DNA of 64,000 nt from positions 1,054,001 to 1,118,000 of the forward strand of contig JACGCN010000012.1 of assembly GCA_014905825.1 (NCBI GenBank). Direction: 5' to 3'. This document shows positions 10,984 to 23,496 of this stretch, one piece after another. The stretch's first letter is position 1, and each line of letters begins with the position of its first letter. The DNA is from Lyophyllum atratum (lineage: Eukaryota; Basidiomycota; Agaricomycetes; Agaricales; Lyophyllaceae). The notes under the pieces were generated by a model, which saw nothing but the letters and a program-made list of their open reading frames with translations, was not told where the DNA came from and ran no database searches. A program made the translations under genes and the position numbers.

Positions 10984-12043
10984 TTATACGTAAGAGGTCA
11001 TTGAGATGCAGGGCGATCTCTGCGGTCTGTCTTTGAGGTCTAAAGGGGTCCGCGTCAGCAATTTCGAAACGAGATCATTTAGCATACGCACGTCCGACGG
11101 CCCACCAAGATTTGCCGATTGACGCCTAATGCGCTCCTCTTGCTGCCTTTGTTCCCCTTGAACCTTCAACGTATGCATATACACCGCCCACGCATACCGC
11201 AGCACATCGCGTTCAGCATGATAAAGCAGCGTCATCGCGTCTTCGTACGTCGTCAAGTGCGACGAATACGTCTGTTCGTCTGCCATGCCCGTTCCCGCCT
11301 TGTGCACCTATAGCACATGGCAGGGTGAATGAGAATCGAAGAGGCCTAAGTTCTGACGGCGACACGCACTGCGGCTTCGGGGATATGACCGACGTACCAT
11401 GACGTCAGGTACTCGCCTCCCGATTTCCTGTTGCCCTGGCCTGGCGCCCATTTGGCGAGGGTCATGTACACGGGCTCGGTGTTGGGTCTCTGGCGCGCGG
11501 CTGGGTCGCCCGGAGGCGAGGGGGCGTGAGAAGGGGTATAGAGGGGCAACAGCTCGACCTCGTAGCCTGACTGTTACTACATATTAGGCGTGAATCGCGA
11601 ACGGAGATCAAGACAAAGGGTGTACGCACCTCCTCATACGCCTCTCTAAGCGCCGCACTTTCCAGCGATTCCCCCATATCCTTCCGTCCCTTCGGAAGAA
11701 ACCAGTATTTGGACCGCGAGTCGTACACGAGGACGAGTTTATGGCTGGATGGCTGGATGATGACCATCCCGGCGCCGAGCATGAAGTTCTCAGAAGCCCA
11801 TCCGCTATCTGAGACGGCGGGAGAGGAGAATTGCGATAAGGGTACGGAGTGCTTGACTGGGATTTGCGGGCGGGGTTTCGAGCCGTGGGTCGGGGCTGCA
11901 GGGTCCTTGGCTTGGGGCTGCTGTTTGAAGGGAAAGGCCATTAGGTTGTGGACCGCTGAGAATAAGGAGCTGGAGCGGGAGGGGGATGGTGGATTTGGGG
12001 GGGCTTGTCTGAGTAGGACGGCTTCTAGCTCAGCTTCTGCCAT
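10984..12043 (-). CDS. Nudix hydrolase
   Basis: Exons 12043-11630, 11570-11370 and 11307-10984 give 312 residues in frame. The Nudix box is visible at the end of exon 1: GRKDMGESLESAALREAYEE matches Gx5Ex7REUxEE, with the motif continuing across the intron as SGYEVELLPLY. The upstream strand reads VLVYDSRSKYWFLPKG. The N-terminal 90 residues are Pro/Ser-rich and probably disordered. The C-terminal exon encodes a predicted helical region (YEDAMTLLYHAERDVLRYAW). Nudix enzymes hydrolyse nucleoside diphosphates linked to other groups; the substrate cannot be told from sequence. Confidence 0.9.
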
Positions 12044-12395
12044 TTAGAGCAGCAGATGTGGAGTTGTGCGCGGCCACACGTGAGATCCTGGTGATGTATC
12101 GCGTTTATTGGAGTTCTGTAGGCGATCCACCTAGGGTACTCCGTTGGGCATAGAGTATGCCGCGAAGATTAAATTTAAAGGACGGAAGGCGGTGTTCCCA
12201 CCAGAGCACCAGCTGCTGCGGTCCGGGTCATGGTCGATATCAATGTCAAGTCGTGACATGTGACGTGATACTAACGTTTCTCGACGACCACCACCACTAC
12301 AACCTCGTAGCTCTAGCCATACTCAGGCAGCGTCCAGGACGCTGTTGCTTCAATTCAAAGCTCTAATCCAGCTATTCCAACCGAATTTGTTGAGC

Positions 12396-12841
12396 ATGGC
12401 GCCCGTAAACCCAGGAGGTCAGTCCATAAGTGACTTGGGATTACAGCTTCGAATGAGACCAGTTCCACAGAACCCCAGGAGACGACGCGTCCCCAGCCAA
12501 TAGGCAGCATGCCCATGATTATCCTGTTCACAACGTGCACGATGTGCGTCTTGTTCCTGATATGGAGGCGCGCGGACTCCTTCCGCCGGATCGTTTCACA
12601 CCAGTGCGTCGTTTCTCATATTCCTAACTGTGCGTCTGGGTGCTGAACGTATATAAGGCTTAAAACGATGACGAAACCTGAGGGCCGGATACGGTTGAGT
12701 GTGGACGACGGGCCGCCTGCACGAGAGTTCCTGGAAGATGACTATGATGACGATCATGAGCCTTTGCCGCAGGGCGGACTGCTTCCTCACCGAGTGGCGG
12801 AAGGCAATGCCAGGGGTGCCTCGAGGACTAATTCAAGTTGA
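12396..12841 (+). CDS. Small single-pass membrane protein, conserved-looking, unknown function
   Basis: Three short exons (12396-12417, 12447-12603, 12658-12841) give 120 residues with consistent phases. A Pro/Thr-rich N-terminus is followed by one membrane segment at about residues 29-47 (MPMIILFTTCTMCVLFLIW), a basic patch (RRADSFRRI), then IRLSVDDGPPAREFLEDDYD and a polar tail. The basic side suggests an N-out, C-in topology. I recall similar small proteins in other mushrooms but know no function. The reading rests on splice consensus and the frame agreement of all three exons. Confidence 0.6.
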
Positions 12842-13965
12842 GAGTTAGGGTCTTAGCTGTTATGCTTGAGACTTTTGTGTAAGTGTTCCCCTTTTCGAGG
12901 GCTCCATTTGCATTCTAAATTGGAGCGACAGATTAGTATCTGTGGTGCATATATTAATGCTATACCCATTTAATATTGTTATTGGACAACCTCGTTAGCG
13001 ACGACGCGTCTTGACAGCTTTTTCCAAAATTTGGACATATTTCGGTTGGCTTTGCTATCCAACAGTCAAACCCGAAAGGTTTCGCGGCTTCGTGAGTCTG
13101 CAATCACGACCAACAACCACAACCATTGGTCGTCTCCAGTTCCCCGACGCCAGCCCACCCAGATTGCTGTCCGTCCCTCCGGTATTTGAACTGAGTCCAT
13201 GTTATTTTCGTTCCTGAAACGATTCGTGTTCGTATCATTTACTTATGATTATGGTTCAAGCTTCCCAGAAGTTACGCCGCTCGCGGCCTCCACGCCATCC
13301 TTCCGGAAGATAGGAGGTTGAGCGGCCCGCGATTCTAGCCTGCAGTCGGCATAATGTCAAACGTCGCTTAGCGAGCTGTATGCCCCCCTTTCACCAGATT
13401 GCACCCATATTTTGGTGAGCATCTCAGGCTCACATCTTGCCTCCTGCATTACTGACATGATATTAAGTTATCTCCCCGGGCGCGTCGACCCACGTTATAT
13501 CCTCTTAAGCAGATTTTCCGCTCAGGGGCGGGTCAGACACGGCCCACCCTCAGTAGACGCTACAACCCACGCCAAAGGAGCAGACATTTCACATCACTGG
13601 ACTCCGGAGGTACGTTATATATGACTTGAAGCATCAGAAGAGCACAACTTCATTGTCGGAACAAATAGGATAAACATTTAAACACCAAGATAGCGTCCGC
13701 GAGGCTCGCCAGCCCAAAATGCCCTCAGCGCAGACACCTGTTGCACATGGAGCACGATGATCACAGACGTCGGGCCGCTCTGGAACCGCCGATACGCACC
13801 TCCGAGATTTCTCCAGCCGTCACAGGATGATCCCCGCGTCCTCGTGACTTGTGGGGGTGGCATGAACGCTCGATAAATTTAAAACGGCTTTCAAGTACAA
13901 GAAGCCGACGACGGGAGAGTTCTCTTCGCTGAACTACCCTGCAGCGTGAGCCCTCGCTCCCCGCC
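12842..13965. other. Intergenic, upstream of GH115 gene
   Basis: 1.1 kb with no supportable gene. It presumably carries the GH115 promoter; I could not assign specific sites. Confidence 0.5.
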
Positions 13966-16900
13966 ATGTTGCGCGCGTCGATCCTCGCCACAGGCGTGTG
14001 TGCGCTTCTCAGTGTCATTGAAGTCTACGCAATCGGCCAGGACGCATGCGTCTCGTTCAGCTCTGCGGCATCCTCCACCCTCCCCGTCGTGAGCAAAGGC
14101 AAAGCCTCCCCCATATTCACATCGCCCGACGACTGGCCCGGCGTGCACATCGCAGCCGCGAATTTCGCCACCGATATCCAGCGTGTAACTGGTGTCAAAC
14201 CCGCGCTGACCAACTTCACCACACCCCCCTCAGCCTCGGCCAAATCCACCCCGATCATCATCGGAACGCTCGGGAAGTCGTCTCTCATATCGCAGGTGGT
14301 CAATGCGACGCAGATGGATGTGTCCTCGATTCAGGGGCGTTGGGAGGCCTTCCTGGCGAGGGAGGTGAAGGACCCGCTTCCTGGCGTCGATAGTGCGTAT
14401 GTCATCATTGGAGCTGACAAGCGCGGGACGATATTCGCGCTGTACGACCACTCTGAACAGTTCGGTGCGTAGATCCTCTTAAATGCCCTATTAAGCACAT
14501 GCTTCTGAGCTTCTGGCGATCTGCATATAGGTGTTTCGCCATGGTATTGGTGAGGCTTGAATGGTTCATCCGGAGGGGTGTGCTCATGGGTAAGGGTCGC
14601 TCTTATCTAGGTGGGCGGATGTTCCGACGACGAAACATGCGGAGGTGTTCGTGAGCGCGAGTGGGTGCGCGCATGGGTCGCCTACAGTGAAGTATCGCGG
14701 GATATTCTTGAATGATGAGCAGCCGGCGTTGCAGAATTGGGCTATGGAGAAGTTTACGAATGGCACGACGGCGTCGCCTTTGGGATCGCCCTTTAATCGT
14801 CTCTTTTATACGAAGCTGTGAGTGATTGGTTTTGGGTGTGGATATGAGGGGTTCTGAGGTGGGATGTGATAGGTTCGAGTTGATGTTGCGGATGAAGGCG
14901 AATTATCTTTGGCCTGGTGAGTTCTCTTTGGATAATGGTCTGTGCCAGATCACTTCTGACTGGGATTATAGCGATGTGGGGAAGGTACGCTTCCAGCATG
15001 CACGGGGCTAGATGGAGATGCTGACCTTTCCCTTCTAGTGCGTTCGCGGTCGACGATACTCAGAATCAATTCCTCGCAGACATGTACGGCATCGTAATGG
15101 GGACAAGGTCAGTCTTCTCACACTCATACATGAGGGGAAGCTAAGCTATCAAAACCCATCAAGTCATCAAGAACCAATGATGCGTTCCACACCCAACGAG
15201 TTTAACCTTTTTGGCAAAGGCGCCTGGGACTACGTAGGCAACACGCAGAACATCAAGGACTACTGGATGGCCGGTGCGCAACGGGCCAAGCCCTTTGAAT
15301 CCGTGTACACCCTTGGCATGCGCGGTTTTGGGGATTGTGGGTTTGGCTTCTGTTTTGACGAAAAGTCGTGCTGAGGAGTGTCTTTGGAATGAAGTGCCGC
15401 TCTCGCAAGACACGAACATCAAGCTCCTTGAGCAGGTCGTCGCTGACCAGGCGGACATACTCAAGACTGTTTATGGCGCTGATAATGTCGCGAGCCTTCC
15501 CCAAATTTGGACCCTCTGTTTGTCTTCTTCCATCGTTCCTTCTGGTGTTGCTGAATGACTTGCTGTTAGATAAAGAAGTCGAGGCGTATTATGATGCTGG
15601 CCTGCAGGTGCCGGATTATGTCACTCTTTTGTGGGCTGACGATAAGTGCGTGGCTTGGTTTTTCTTTCTTTCTTTCTTTGTTGATGTTCGCTGATGGCTC
15701 TTTAGCTGGGGCAATATACGCCGATTCCCGCTTGCGTCGGAACGTAACCGGACGGGAGGTGCGGGGGTGTATTATCATGTAAATGTCAATACTTTTTCAG
15801 CATGAGTCCTAACTCACTCACGACGTGCGACAGGTTGACTACGTATGTCCAGCCTCTTGTCCAATAAAGAAGAAGGCACTAAATCGACACTTTACAGGTT
15901 GGTGACCCCCGTGACTACAAGTGGATTACTGTAAGTGACTCACCATCGAGGTACTAACTGTCGCTGACATCCCCGACCAGTCAAGCCAAATTTCCAAAGT
16001 GCGACCCTTCACGAACGCACATCATCGAGTGCCTTACCCGCTTCCTAGATCTACGAACAAATGTCCATCGCGGTCGACCGCGAAGCGACGCGCCTTTGGA
16101 TCCTGAACGTCGGAGACCTCAAGCCATACGAGCGGGAGACGGAGTTCTTCCTCAACCTCGGCTGGAACGCCACGCGCTGGACCCCCGACAACCTGGATAC
16201 CTATGTTTCGAGCTGGGCACAGCGCGAGTTCGATGTTTCGCCTGCCGTAGCGGCGAATGTCGTTGATATCGTTGGGAATCTGACACGTTTCAATGCGAGG
16301 AGGAAGCCGGAGTTGCTGAATACGACGACGTATAGTTTGATCAATTATCGAGAGTACGTGCTGCTTTCGTATTTTCTACGGACGTTGCTGAACTGTGTCT
16401 CTAGAGCTGATGGTGTCCTTGCGTCCTGGGCTACCCTTAAGGATGCCTCGACCAAGATATATAACAGTCTCTCAGCTGATATGAAGCCGTCGTTCTTCCA
16501 ACTTGTCCACCACCCCGTCTTGGCCAGTGCTAATGTGGCGAACCTGGTAGGTCAACCATCCCTCCAACCAGTGTTGCCGTTAATGACCTTCGCAGCTCAT
16601 CACAGCTGGTATGAACAACATGAGGGCATCACAGGCCAGAGTAGGGCATATCCGAATGTTTACCAGGGTATCATCAACTGATAGGTCCCCCAGTTGAGCG
16701 CGAATGCGTTGGCTGATCAAGCTGAAAAATTCTTCGAACAAGACTTCGATATTGAGACTCAGTATCACCAACTGCTGGATGGTGAGCATCCACTCTTTAC
16801 ATTCTATGGATTCCAGCTCATGACTTGGCTCTCAAACAGGAAAGTGGAACCAGTGCGTATCTGTAGAGCCTTGTTCATACCGGAATTAATACGTATTCTG

Positions 16901-18374
16901 GCGAATTAGCATGATGGACCAGACCCGTAGGTCGTCCCCATCTGTTGGAAGTACGTACCGCTGATTCTACTGTTCAGATCTTGGGTACTACTACTGGCAA
17001 CAACCCATGACCAACACGTAAACTTGTTTCTAGCCCACTATGCTCAGCCCTACTAATCGCATGATCTCAACAGTATGCCAGCTGTCAACCGGGTCCAATC
17101 TCGGAAACAAGCTCTTGCAGGCGTCATGCGAATCGTCCCAGAAGGTACTCTCGGAGCCTGGTAAGCCTCACCCTTCCTGGCCTGCTCTTCGTTCTTACTC
17201 AGCTTTCTTCCCTACCTTAGGCCCGGCGACAACCCGAACCAATGTGCCCAAGGTTACGGATGCCCCGCGCCATCCTTGTCTCTCGACCCCTTCACGCCCT
17301 TTGGTAATCGCTATATTGACGTCGGCGCTGGCGGCCCCGCGCCGTTCACGTTCACTGCTGCTGCTGACCAGTCTTGGCTCGCACTCTCCCCTGCGAAAGG
17401 CTCTATCTCGCCGAGCGCGCCGGAGCAACGCGTGTTCGCGAGTGTGAAGGACTGGAGTCAACTCAAGGACGGTGCGAACACGGCGACGATCACGTTCACG
17501 GCGACTGCGGCGGGACAGCCGTCGCTCAAAGTGACTGTTGGATTCACTGCAAATAAGCTCACCGTACCCAGTGGATTCAAAGGTACATTATCACCTCTGT
17601 TTCCCGGATATGTAAAGCTTACTTGTATGGGCTTGTAGGTTCCGTTGAGGGAGATGGTGCGGTCTCGATTGAAGCTGCCCATGCAACGCGCAACTCGACC
17701 GTCAACGGTGTTGCATGGAAGGAAATAACCGGGTACGGACGTACACTGTCCGGCGTCTCGACCTTCCCTCGCCTCGGGAACAACGATGCTGCATTCTCCG
17801 CCGGTTCCGGACCCTCATTGTCAGTCCCCACTTTCTCCTTGTTTCCCGTCTGCAGTTTCTGACTCCTAACTTATAACAGGGAATACGACTTCTATGCCTT
17901 CTCCAACAGCAATCTCACCGTCACAACCTACGCTGCGCCCTCCTGGAATGCCGGCGAAAAGAACCGGCCACTTGCCTTTGCGGTCCAGCTCGATGGCGGT
18001 GCAGCGCAGACCCAGCAATTCATCCCCCCTTCCCCACCCGGCGGCCTCTCCGCGGCATGGGGCGGGCCCGATGGGTTTGTGGCGAATTCGGTGGTGAGTG
18101 TCGTAACGCGATTTGCGGGGGTGCAGCCCGGGGCGCATACGCTCAAGGTAAGCGGGGTTTAGAGTGGTTTGGCTGATAGATGGGACGCTGATTTGGTTGG
18201 TGTACAGATTTCGGCGATCGAGCCGGCGGTTGTGATACAGAAGATTGTCATAAGTCTGTATTCTTGCCTCCATACCTCGGGACTGTGTATGATACTGATG
18301 CTTGCCTCCGTCCAGATACTGGTGGTGTGAAGCCTAGTTACCTTGGCCCGCCGGAGAGCGTGATCATCCATTAA
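13966..18374 (+). CDS. Secreted glycoside hydrolase family 115 (xylan alpha-1,2-glucuronidase type)
   Basis: Twenty-six exons give about 1,002 residues in one frame. A signal peptide (MLRASILATGVCALL...YA) opens the protein. GH115 landmarks include FALYDHSEQFGVSPWYWWAD, LMLRMKANYLWP, VDDTQNQFLADMYGIVMGTS, HQEPMMRSTPNEF, YTLGMRGFGD and RLWILNVGDLKPYE, followed by a C-terminal beta-sandwich-like part ending PPESVIIH. The family removes (4-O-methyl-)glucuronic acid from glucuronoxylan, outside the cell. Several exons are extremely short: 15834-15842 (9 nt), 14972-14984 and 16840-16852 (13 nt each), 16910-16926 (17 nt), 15981-15998 (18 nt) and 14531-14549 (19 nt). The intron after GMRGFGD starts GTGGGT and ends AAG. 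No break was found. Confidence 0.92.
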
Positions 18375-18808
18375 AATGTGGTCTGGACAAACTTGTGTTG
18401 TTGTAATCTCATGTTTAGAACGCTTGTTCGTACCTCGTTTTGTGCACTATCACTATCACTATCAGTAAGGAACGGAATTTCAATCTCATTATTGTATCAA
18501 TCGGTTTCCATCAGGTCTGTACCCAGTACCTTCCGACAACCTCAACAGCTATATTTCTTAGCTTAGGAAGAGATCGACACTTCGCCTACAGTGGCAATTG
18601 AACTGACGTGGAGGTCGTTATACCAGTGATGCTAGCGCCCCGTTGATGTAGCGGTCAAATGGCGGGATGAAATGGTCGGGAGGCGGTATGAAGGCTCGTT
18701 GAGTAGCATTGGACGACACCGAAAAAAATCTCAAAAGGCGCCCGCAATTTCCTAGTGATATTCGCAATCTGAAGCTCTTCAAGGCAAATCATATGATAAG
18801 GAACGGGG
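18375..18808. other. Intergenic between convergent genes
   Basis: 3' flanks of the GH115 gene and the DUF6534 gene. A (CACTAT)n-like short run lies near 18448-18462. No gene seen. Confidence 0.5.
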
Positions 18809-20436
18809 CTACGTAGCCGATTTAATTTCATCTTGACCGAGATCTGTTCCAGTACTCGACTGATCATGATGGAACATTCTGCGAATCTAACAAGCCCGGA
18901 GGTACGTAGTAAGAGGAGAAGAAGGTAAGTCAGATAGCCGGAACCTACCTCAATGCTGTGAGCCTCACTGACGTGAGTGCGTAAATGGACGTTATTGAGT
19001 CCTATAATGTCCACATTTTCACGCTGAAGGCAGGTGAGCAGGCGGGTAAGCGCCAAAATTCAACGACGTACTCCAGGGGTAGATACTTCCCCATTCGTTC
19101 CGTACGACCTCTTTATCTGGTAAGAGCGAAGCTGATTCCTGGCGTTAAGGGTCCACAACATCGAGAAAGCATATAATTTTGGCAAGATCTGATTGAAGGC
19201 CGATGAGATGAGGTTCTTGTCCCCAGTGTACGTTTGAGAAAATAGCAAGTTGAACATGGCGCTGAGAGATCAAAATTAGTCTCGGACTCAATGGGAAAAC
19301 TGATAAACGTACCATAGGGCGGCGGGGGCGGCGGTTTGGAACGTGAGCCGCACGAGGCTATTGATCAGGCCCACAGTACTGGATACTGGCTGTCAGGTAT
19401 AACTCTACAGAGGAAGATGGATGAACAGACTGTGGTAATAGATCCTTCCGCGACCGAAGCAGGAAATAGGCGGTCCACACGGTGATTAGCAGATCCCCAG
19501 CTGCAAATAAGTCATGATGAACGAGACGCGTGCGGTGCATATCCTTCTAAACATACCGAAGACGGAACTAAGATGCGCAGCAACTGAAGAAAGTTGGTGA
19601 GTGAAGAACGAGAGACACGTCCACTACGCACACCAGGTTCGAATGTTTGGGCCGGCCTTGGTGCCCATGGAGATATAGTAGGTCTGGCCACAAGCATCAG
19701 CATCCGCTGGGCACAAGCGGCTGGGGATTTCGGGATACACTCACCGCGAGGCATATGGATATAAATGCAAATACGAGAACAGCAACAATGGGAGCTATAA
19801 CCCAATGGTTTTTCCGTGAGATGATCCAGAGGCGGTAGCAAAAGAAGGCCTGCACGTAGACCCCGATGCTCGCTACCTGTATTGTTATGCATTATTTTCC
19901 CAACCAACTAGAAGACGACGACTTCGAGGAGATGATTCACTTACCATAATACCACTATATATCAACCACCACGTGTTGTAACTAAGTAGGATCGCACCAT
20001 TCAGGTCTTTGACATGAATGATGAAGATGGTCCACAAGGTTGCACTAGAATTTGTGGACCTATTATTATTCGAGCAAAAAGTGAAAACGAAGACGCCTCA
20101 CAAGGAATGGATGGACTTGAGCGTCGTCAGAACAACGAGCCCTATAACCGCGAGTCGAGTACCAAGCTTGTCGGAATTCCAGTATTGCTCCAAGTAATGG
20201 CTGAACTGACATACAAACGGATTGTAGAACTCGGTCGAACGAAGCTGAGCATGCTCAGGCTCACCTGACAAAGCAAGACGCCCTGCAGAAAGATATCCAG
20301 AGCGCAACCGATCAGCTGCGAATGGTACTGTTAGGCGATTATTTTTTGGATGTCATTGAACGGTACAGACTCGAGGTCCAAGGATGAAAATGGCCAGCTG
20401 GTACTCATCATGGGTCAACAAAGGGCCTGCGGGCAT
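18809..20436 (-). CDS. DUF6534-type seven-TM-like membrane protein
   Basis: Twelve exons (20436-20371, 20327-20265, 20205-20102, 20044-19945, 19876-19745, 19683-19634, 19567-19557, 19500-19431, 19378-19313, 19261-19072, 19023-18949, 18886-18809) give 334 residues in frame. The N-terminus MPAGPLLTHD leads into membrane segments including LIGCALDIFLQGVLLCQ, VYVQAFFCYRLWIIS, APIVAVLVFAFISICLA, GDLLITVWTAYFLLRSRKD and INSLVRLTFQTAAPAAL, ending with ILPKLYAFSMLWTLNAR, the usual DUF6534 closing motif. These proteins are abundant in Agaricomycetes and of unknown function. Exon 7 is only 11 nt. The last two small exons (polar tail) are less certain than the core. Confidence 0.85.
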
Positions 20437-21350
20437 TTCGCTGCCTTCTACAACAATCTCTGGTGCTTATAGCATGGATCTGATGCCTGTAAGAGGAAGG
20501 ACCAGGTTGGGGAGGGCCAGGGAAGCGTAATTCGCAGGAGGAACCTCGAGACCGCTCCTTGATGGAAATTTCGTACCATATACATTCGGTAACAAGAAGT
20601 TGCTGTGGCGTATGGTGTGCAACGGCGACCCTTGATGAGATGTGGTGCCTGGGAGGAAGTGGGGTTACATGGCGTATGGTCTCTGTCTGGTCTCCGTTCC
20701 CTGGTTGATGAGGTAGGAATCAGAAGGAGAGTTGGAGAGGCGGGTTGAGCTGTTCTAAGGGTTAATTTTAGGTGCTATTGCATTTAGCATGAATTCGCAC
20801 CATGCCATTGGGAGCACTCATGGGAGGACGTTGCTATTCGACGTTGTTCATCGGGTCCCATCAAAGTCAGCACCTGTCACTTTCGTCAACTCCCGAACTA
20901 ATCTATTTCATCGTGGTGCCACCGGCTGGCCACCGGTTGAAAGGATCATCCAAGTCCGAAATTCGCGATCACCTGGTTCTCCTCCTGAGTCCTCTCCACC
21001 ACCTCGATTGGCAAAACACATGGCCTTCTTTCTCTTATGTACTGTTTATTCCACCATTCTCGACACCTCAGCGTTCTTAAATAAGCAGCCCACGCCGAAC
21101 TTACCGCATCTCATGTTCTCGCGCGAAGAAGCCGTTGCCTAGAGATCTATCTTGTCCCGTAGCCGTCACGCTTAATGGAGGGCGTGTCCAAGGCGTGTCC
21201 ATATGTGCTGATCTGGCAGTAAGTAACCCAATGCACGACCGCATCGACCACAAATCACCACTTTTCCACCCTTCTACGCATTTACGGGACACTTAAGTGG
21301 TCATGTAGGTTGCACACACTCCTTGTGTCGCCCCCGTTACTCACATTCAG
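20437..21350. other. Intergenic, no gene seen
   Basis: No coding region that I can support. Possible 5' exon(s) of the gene beginning before 21351 may lie here, but no ATG-donor pair was convincing. Confidence 0.4.
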
Positions 21351-21770
21351 CACAGGAGCAATCTGACTACATTCGAACTCCCCACACCCCCATCACTCTC
21401 TACACCTCGCTATCCCGAAGGCGCCCGCGTCCCACTTCGCGTCTTTGGCTGGTGCTTCACAGTAGATGACCTGATTAAGTGGGCCGATGAAAACGAATTT
21501 GCCGTCGGTGAGGCGAGGCATCACAAGTATTCACTTGCCATGGAGGAGATCCAGTCAAGGCTTCCTGTAGGCCATCGGCGACTTGTCCGCGTTTATGACG
21601 AAAAACACCTCGATATCGGCGACGGTGTTCGGCCATGTTTCGTTATCGGCTCCAATAAAAAGCAAGAGCACCTAGATATGGCGCAGGATATGAAGGTCAT
21701 CAATCAGTTCCGCGCCGTCCTGGGTGCCGACGCACGACTGAAGTGGCACAAGTTCCTGCGGGTGTATTAG
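21351..21770 (+). CDS. Hypothetical protein, 5' end unresolved
   Basis: A 140-codon open frame runs from a likely splice acceptor (CATTCAG at 21344-21350) to a stop at 21768-21770. It reads TFELPTPPSLSTPRYPEG, VPLRVFGWCFTVDDLIKWA and, near the end, NQFRAVLGADARLKWHKFL. No ATG occurs early in this frame, so a short first exon is probably missing from the model; an internal ATG at 21540 would cut off the FGWCFTVDDL part. No membrane segment or signal peptide. I do not recognise the family, although the coding character is good. Confidence 0.5.
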   Translation, partial: HRSNLTTFELPTPPSLSTPRYPEGARVPLRVFGWCFTVDDLIKWADENEFAVGEARHHKYSLAMEEIQSRLPVGHRRLVRVYDEKHLDIGDGVRPCFVIGSNKKQEHLDMAQDMKVINQFRAVLGADARLKWHKFLRVY

Positions 21771-22369
21771 CTGTCCAGGTCCCCGTTGCGAGGTGCAAGA
21801 TCAGCTCTACTACCTCACGCAGCCAGCATCTGGTAATCTGTCTACTTACCGAGTTTTCGCTGTTCTTTGTTTCATTGCGCGTTTCTACTACTCTTGTCAT
21901 ATCGGAAATGTATGTATTACCCAGCAGAATCGATACCAGCAACTTAATTTCACTTTGTACTCTGCCACCTCTGTAAACATCACCTCTGTAAGTGGTTCGT
22001 AACGAATCACTTGTATTTTGCAGACATACAAAATTTGCGCCTTTCTATTCTATCTTCAATGTGCGACTGACATATATCATGCCCACCCATGTCTGTAAAT
22101 AATCGGGACGGCCCATGGTATGACTGCTTTGCCGGCACTCGGTTAATCAGCCTTCCCCTGCGAATCAGACGCGGCGACCACTCACAACACCATGGGTGAC
22201 AAGTCACTGGGGTCCTTTCGATACAGTGGATGACTTTCAGCGATTCTTGGGCCACGAACACGTGTATACGGTATAAGTACTATCCAAATTATCGCGACAG
22301 CTTCAAGAAGACCTCTGGGCGAGTCAACAGGACTGTTTTCACCCACGGAGATCTCGGAAATAATTCAAG

Positions 22370-22490
22370 CATTGCCATGCCCAAGCCGAGTTCCAACATT
22401 TTGTAGCCCTATACATTGTTCAGGCTGTCCATACTTAGTAGTAGGTGAATACACAGCAAGCATTACGACGTTGCGACGATGTTACGACAA
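22370..22490 (+). repeat. Dispersed repeat, copy A
   Basis: This stretch, containing TATACATTGTTCAGGCTGTC, resembles 37881-37990 (TATACATTGTTCAAGCGACC) over about 110 bp with many substitutions and small indels. The function is unknown; it could be a fragment of an old mobile element. Confidence 0.5.
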
Positions 22491-22647
22491 GAGGTGGATG
22501 ATCTTGATCGTGGCGAACAATGGCCAAGCAGCGGAGATTCCGAGATCTATTTATAGATTGAGGTTATACTTTTTTATTTGGGTGGAAAAGTTTTGCGAAT
22601 TTTTGAAATCTATTTATAGATGGACGCAAAAAAGCTTAATTTTTAGA

Positions 22648-22778
22648 AGCATGGTCACGTGAATGCATGTGACTTCCTCGTCTGGACCATCGTTTACATA
22701 ATGCTCGTCTTTTCCCACCCATTCATGAATCTATTGAGTCCGAGTCCCAGAAAGTGCACCCCATCTCTCTTTTTCCTT
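22648..22778 (+). repeat. 131-bp direct repeat, copy 1
   Basis: Starts AGCATGGTCACGTGAATGCA and ends CTCTTTTTCCTT. It is repeated at 23497-23627 with only a handful of substitutions and no indels. The two copies flank about 720 bp that includes the CACTA-type MITE. Confidence 0.9.
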
Positions 22779-22813
22779 AACAACTTTTAATTGTTGGGCT
22801 CTAAACGCTCTCT

Positions 22814-23076
22814 CACTGCGGGCATTGGCCTATAGATCCATTGATAATAGTGGGAATAAATCCTGATCTATTTTTGAATGTGTTCAGTGTATGTCCACTG
22901 ATCATAGTCTGATCTTATTGGAAAGAAGGTCAATTATTCCAATATGATCTCAATAAGATCAATATTTTACAATATGATCACGTTGTTATCGTGGTTTTTA
23001 TTTTGATGATATTGGACATATGATCACAATCCGTTCCCTAGGTTATCGCTGATCATATAGGCCAATGCCCGCAGTG
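22814..23076. mobile_element. CACTA-type MITE (non-autonomous DNA transposon)
   Basis: The 263-bp AT-rich element has perfect 21-bp terminal inverted repeats beginning CACTGCGGGCATTGGCC. It is flanked on both sides by TCT (22811-22813 and 23077-23079), a 3-bp target duplication. CACT(A/G) ends with 3-bp duplications are the hallmark of the CACTA/EnSpm superfamily. The inside has repeated TGATCATA/ATGATC-like subterminal words and no coding capacity. Confidence 0.8.
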
Positions 23077-23496
23077 TCTTGTCCGTCACGGGGACAGGAC
23101 TCGAGCCAGCGACTATAGGAGCTATCTAAGGGACGTAGTCACGTAGTGGAATGAAATGTAATGTGAGAGTCCGTGAATATGTAGGGAGTGGTGGGTGGAA
23201 TCGAAATTTGCGCGTCCGGGGACGGTGATTTAGCATGTGCTGCAAGGAAGTGCGTGAGACGTGAGACTGGTAAATAAATTGTAAGCTACTGACCTGCGAG
23301 GAAGTGCGTGAGACAAGGGATTGTCTATGCCCCTCGCAGGTTTATAAGTAGGGTTCGGAACGGAATAAAGTGATTGATAAAATAACTAGGGGACGAATAG
23401 GATCGTACTTTTGGTGGCGGGATGTTGAGCCAGGGCTTGCGGAGTTCGGCGCACGAACATTGACCCGCTGTAGACACCCACAACACTACAGCGATC

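Noticed and set aside
15337..15394. Premature stop in the GH115 gene at 15372
   Set aside because: It lies in an intron with donor GTGGGT and acceptor AAG that continues the family-conserved reading frame.
18809..20436. Ste3-type pheromone receptor as partner of the CaaX peptides
   Set aside because: The closing motif LPKLYAFSMLWTLNAR and segment pattern are those of DUF6534 proteins, not of Ste3.
23085..23120. tRNA-like B-box (GGCTCGAGTCC on the minus strand)
   Set aside because: No A-box at the right distance and the T-stem does not pair; no acceptor stem can be drawn.
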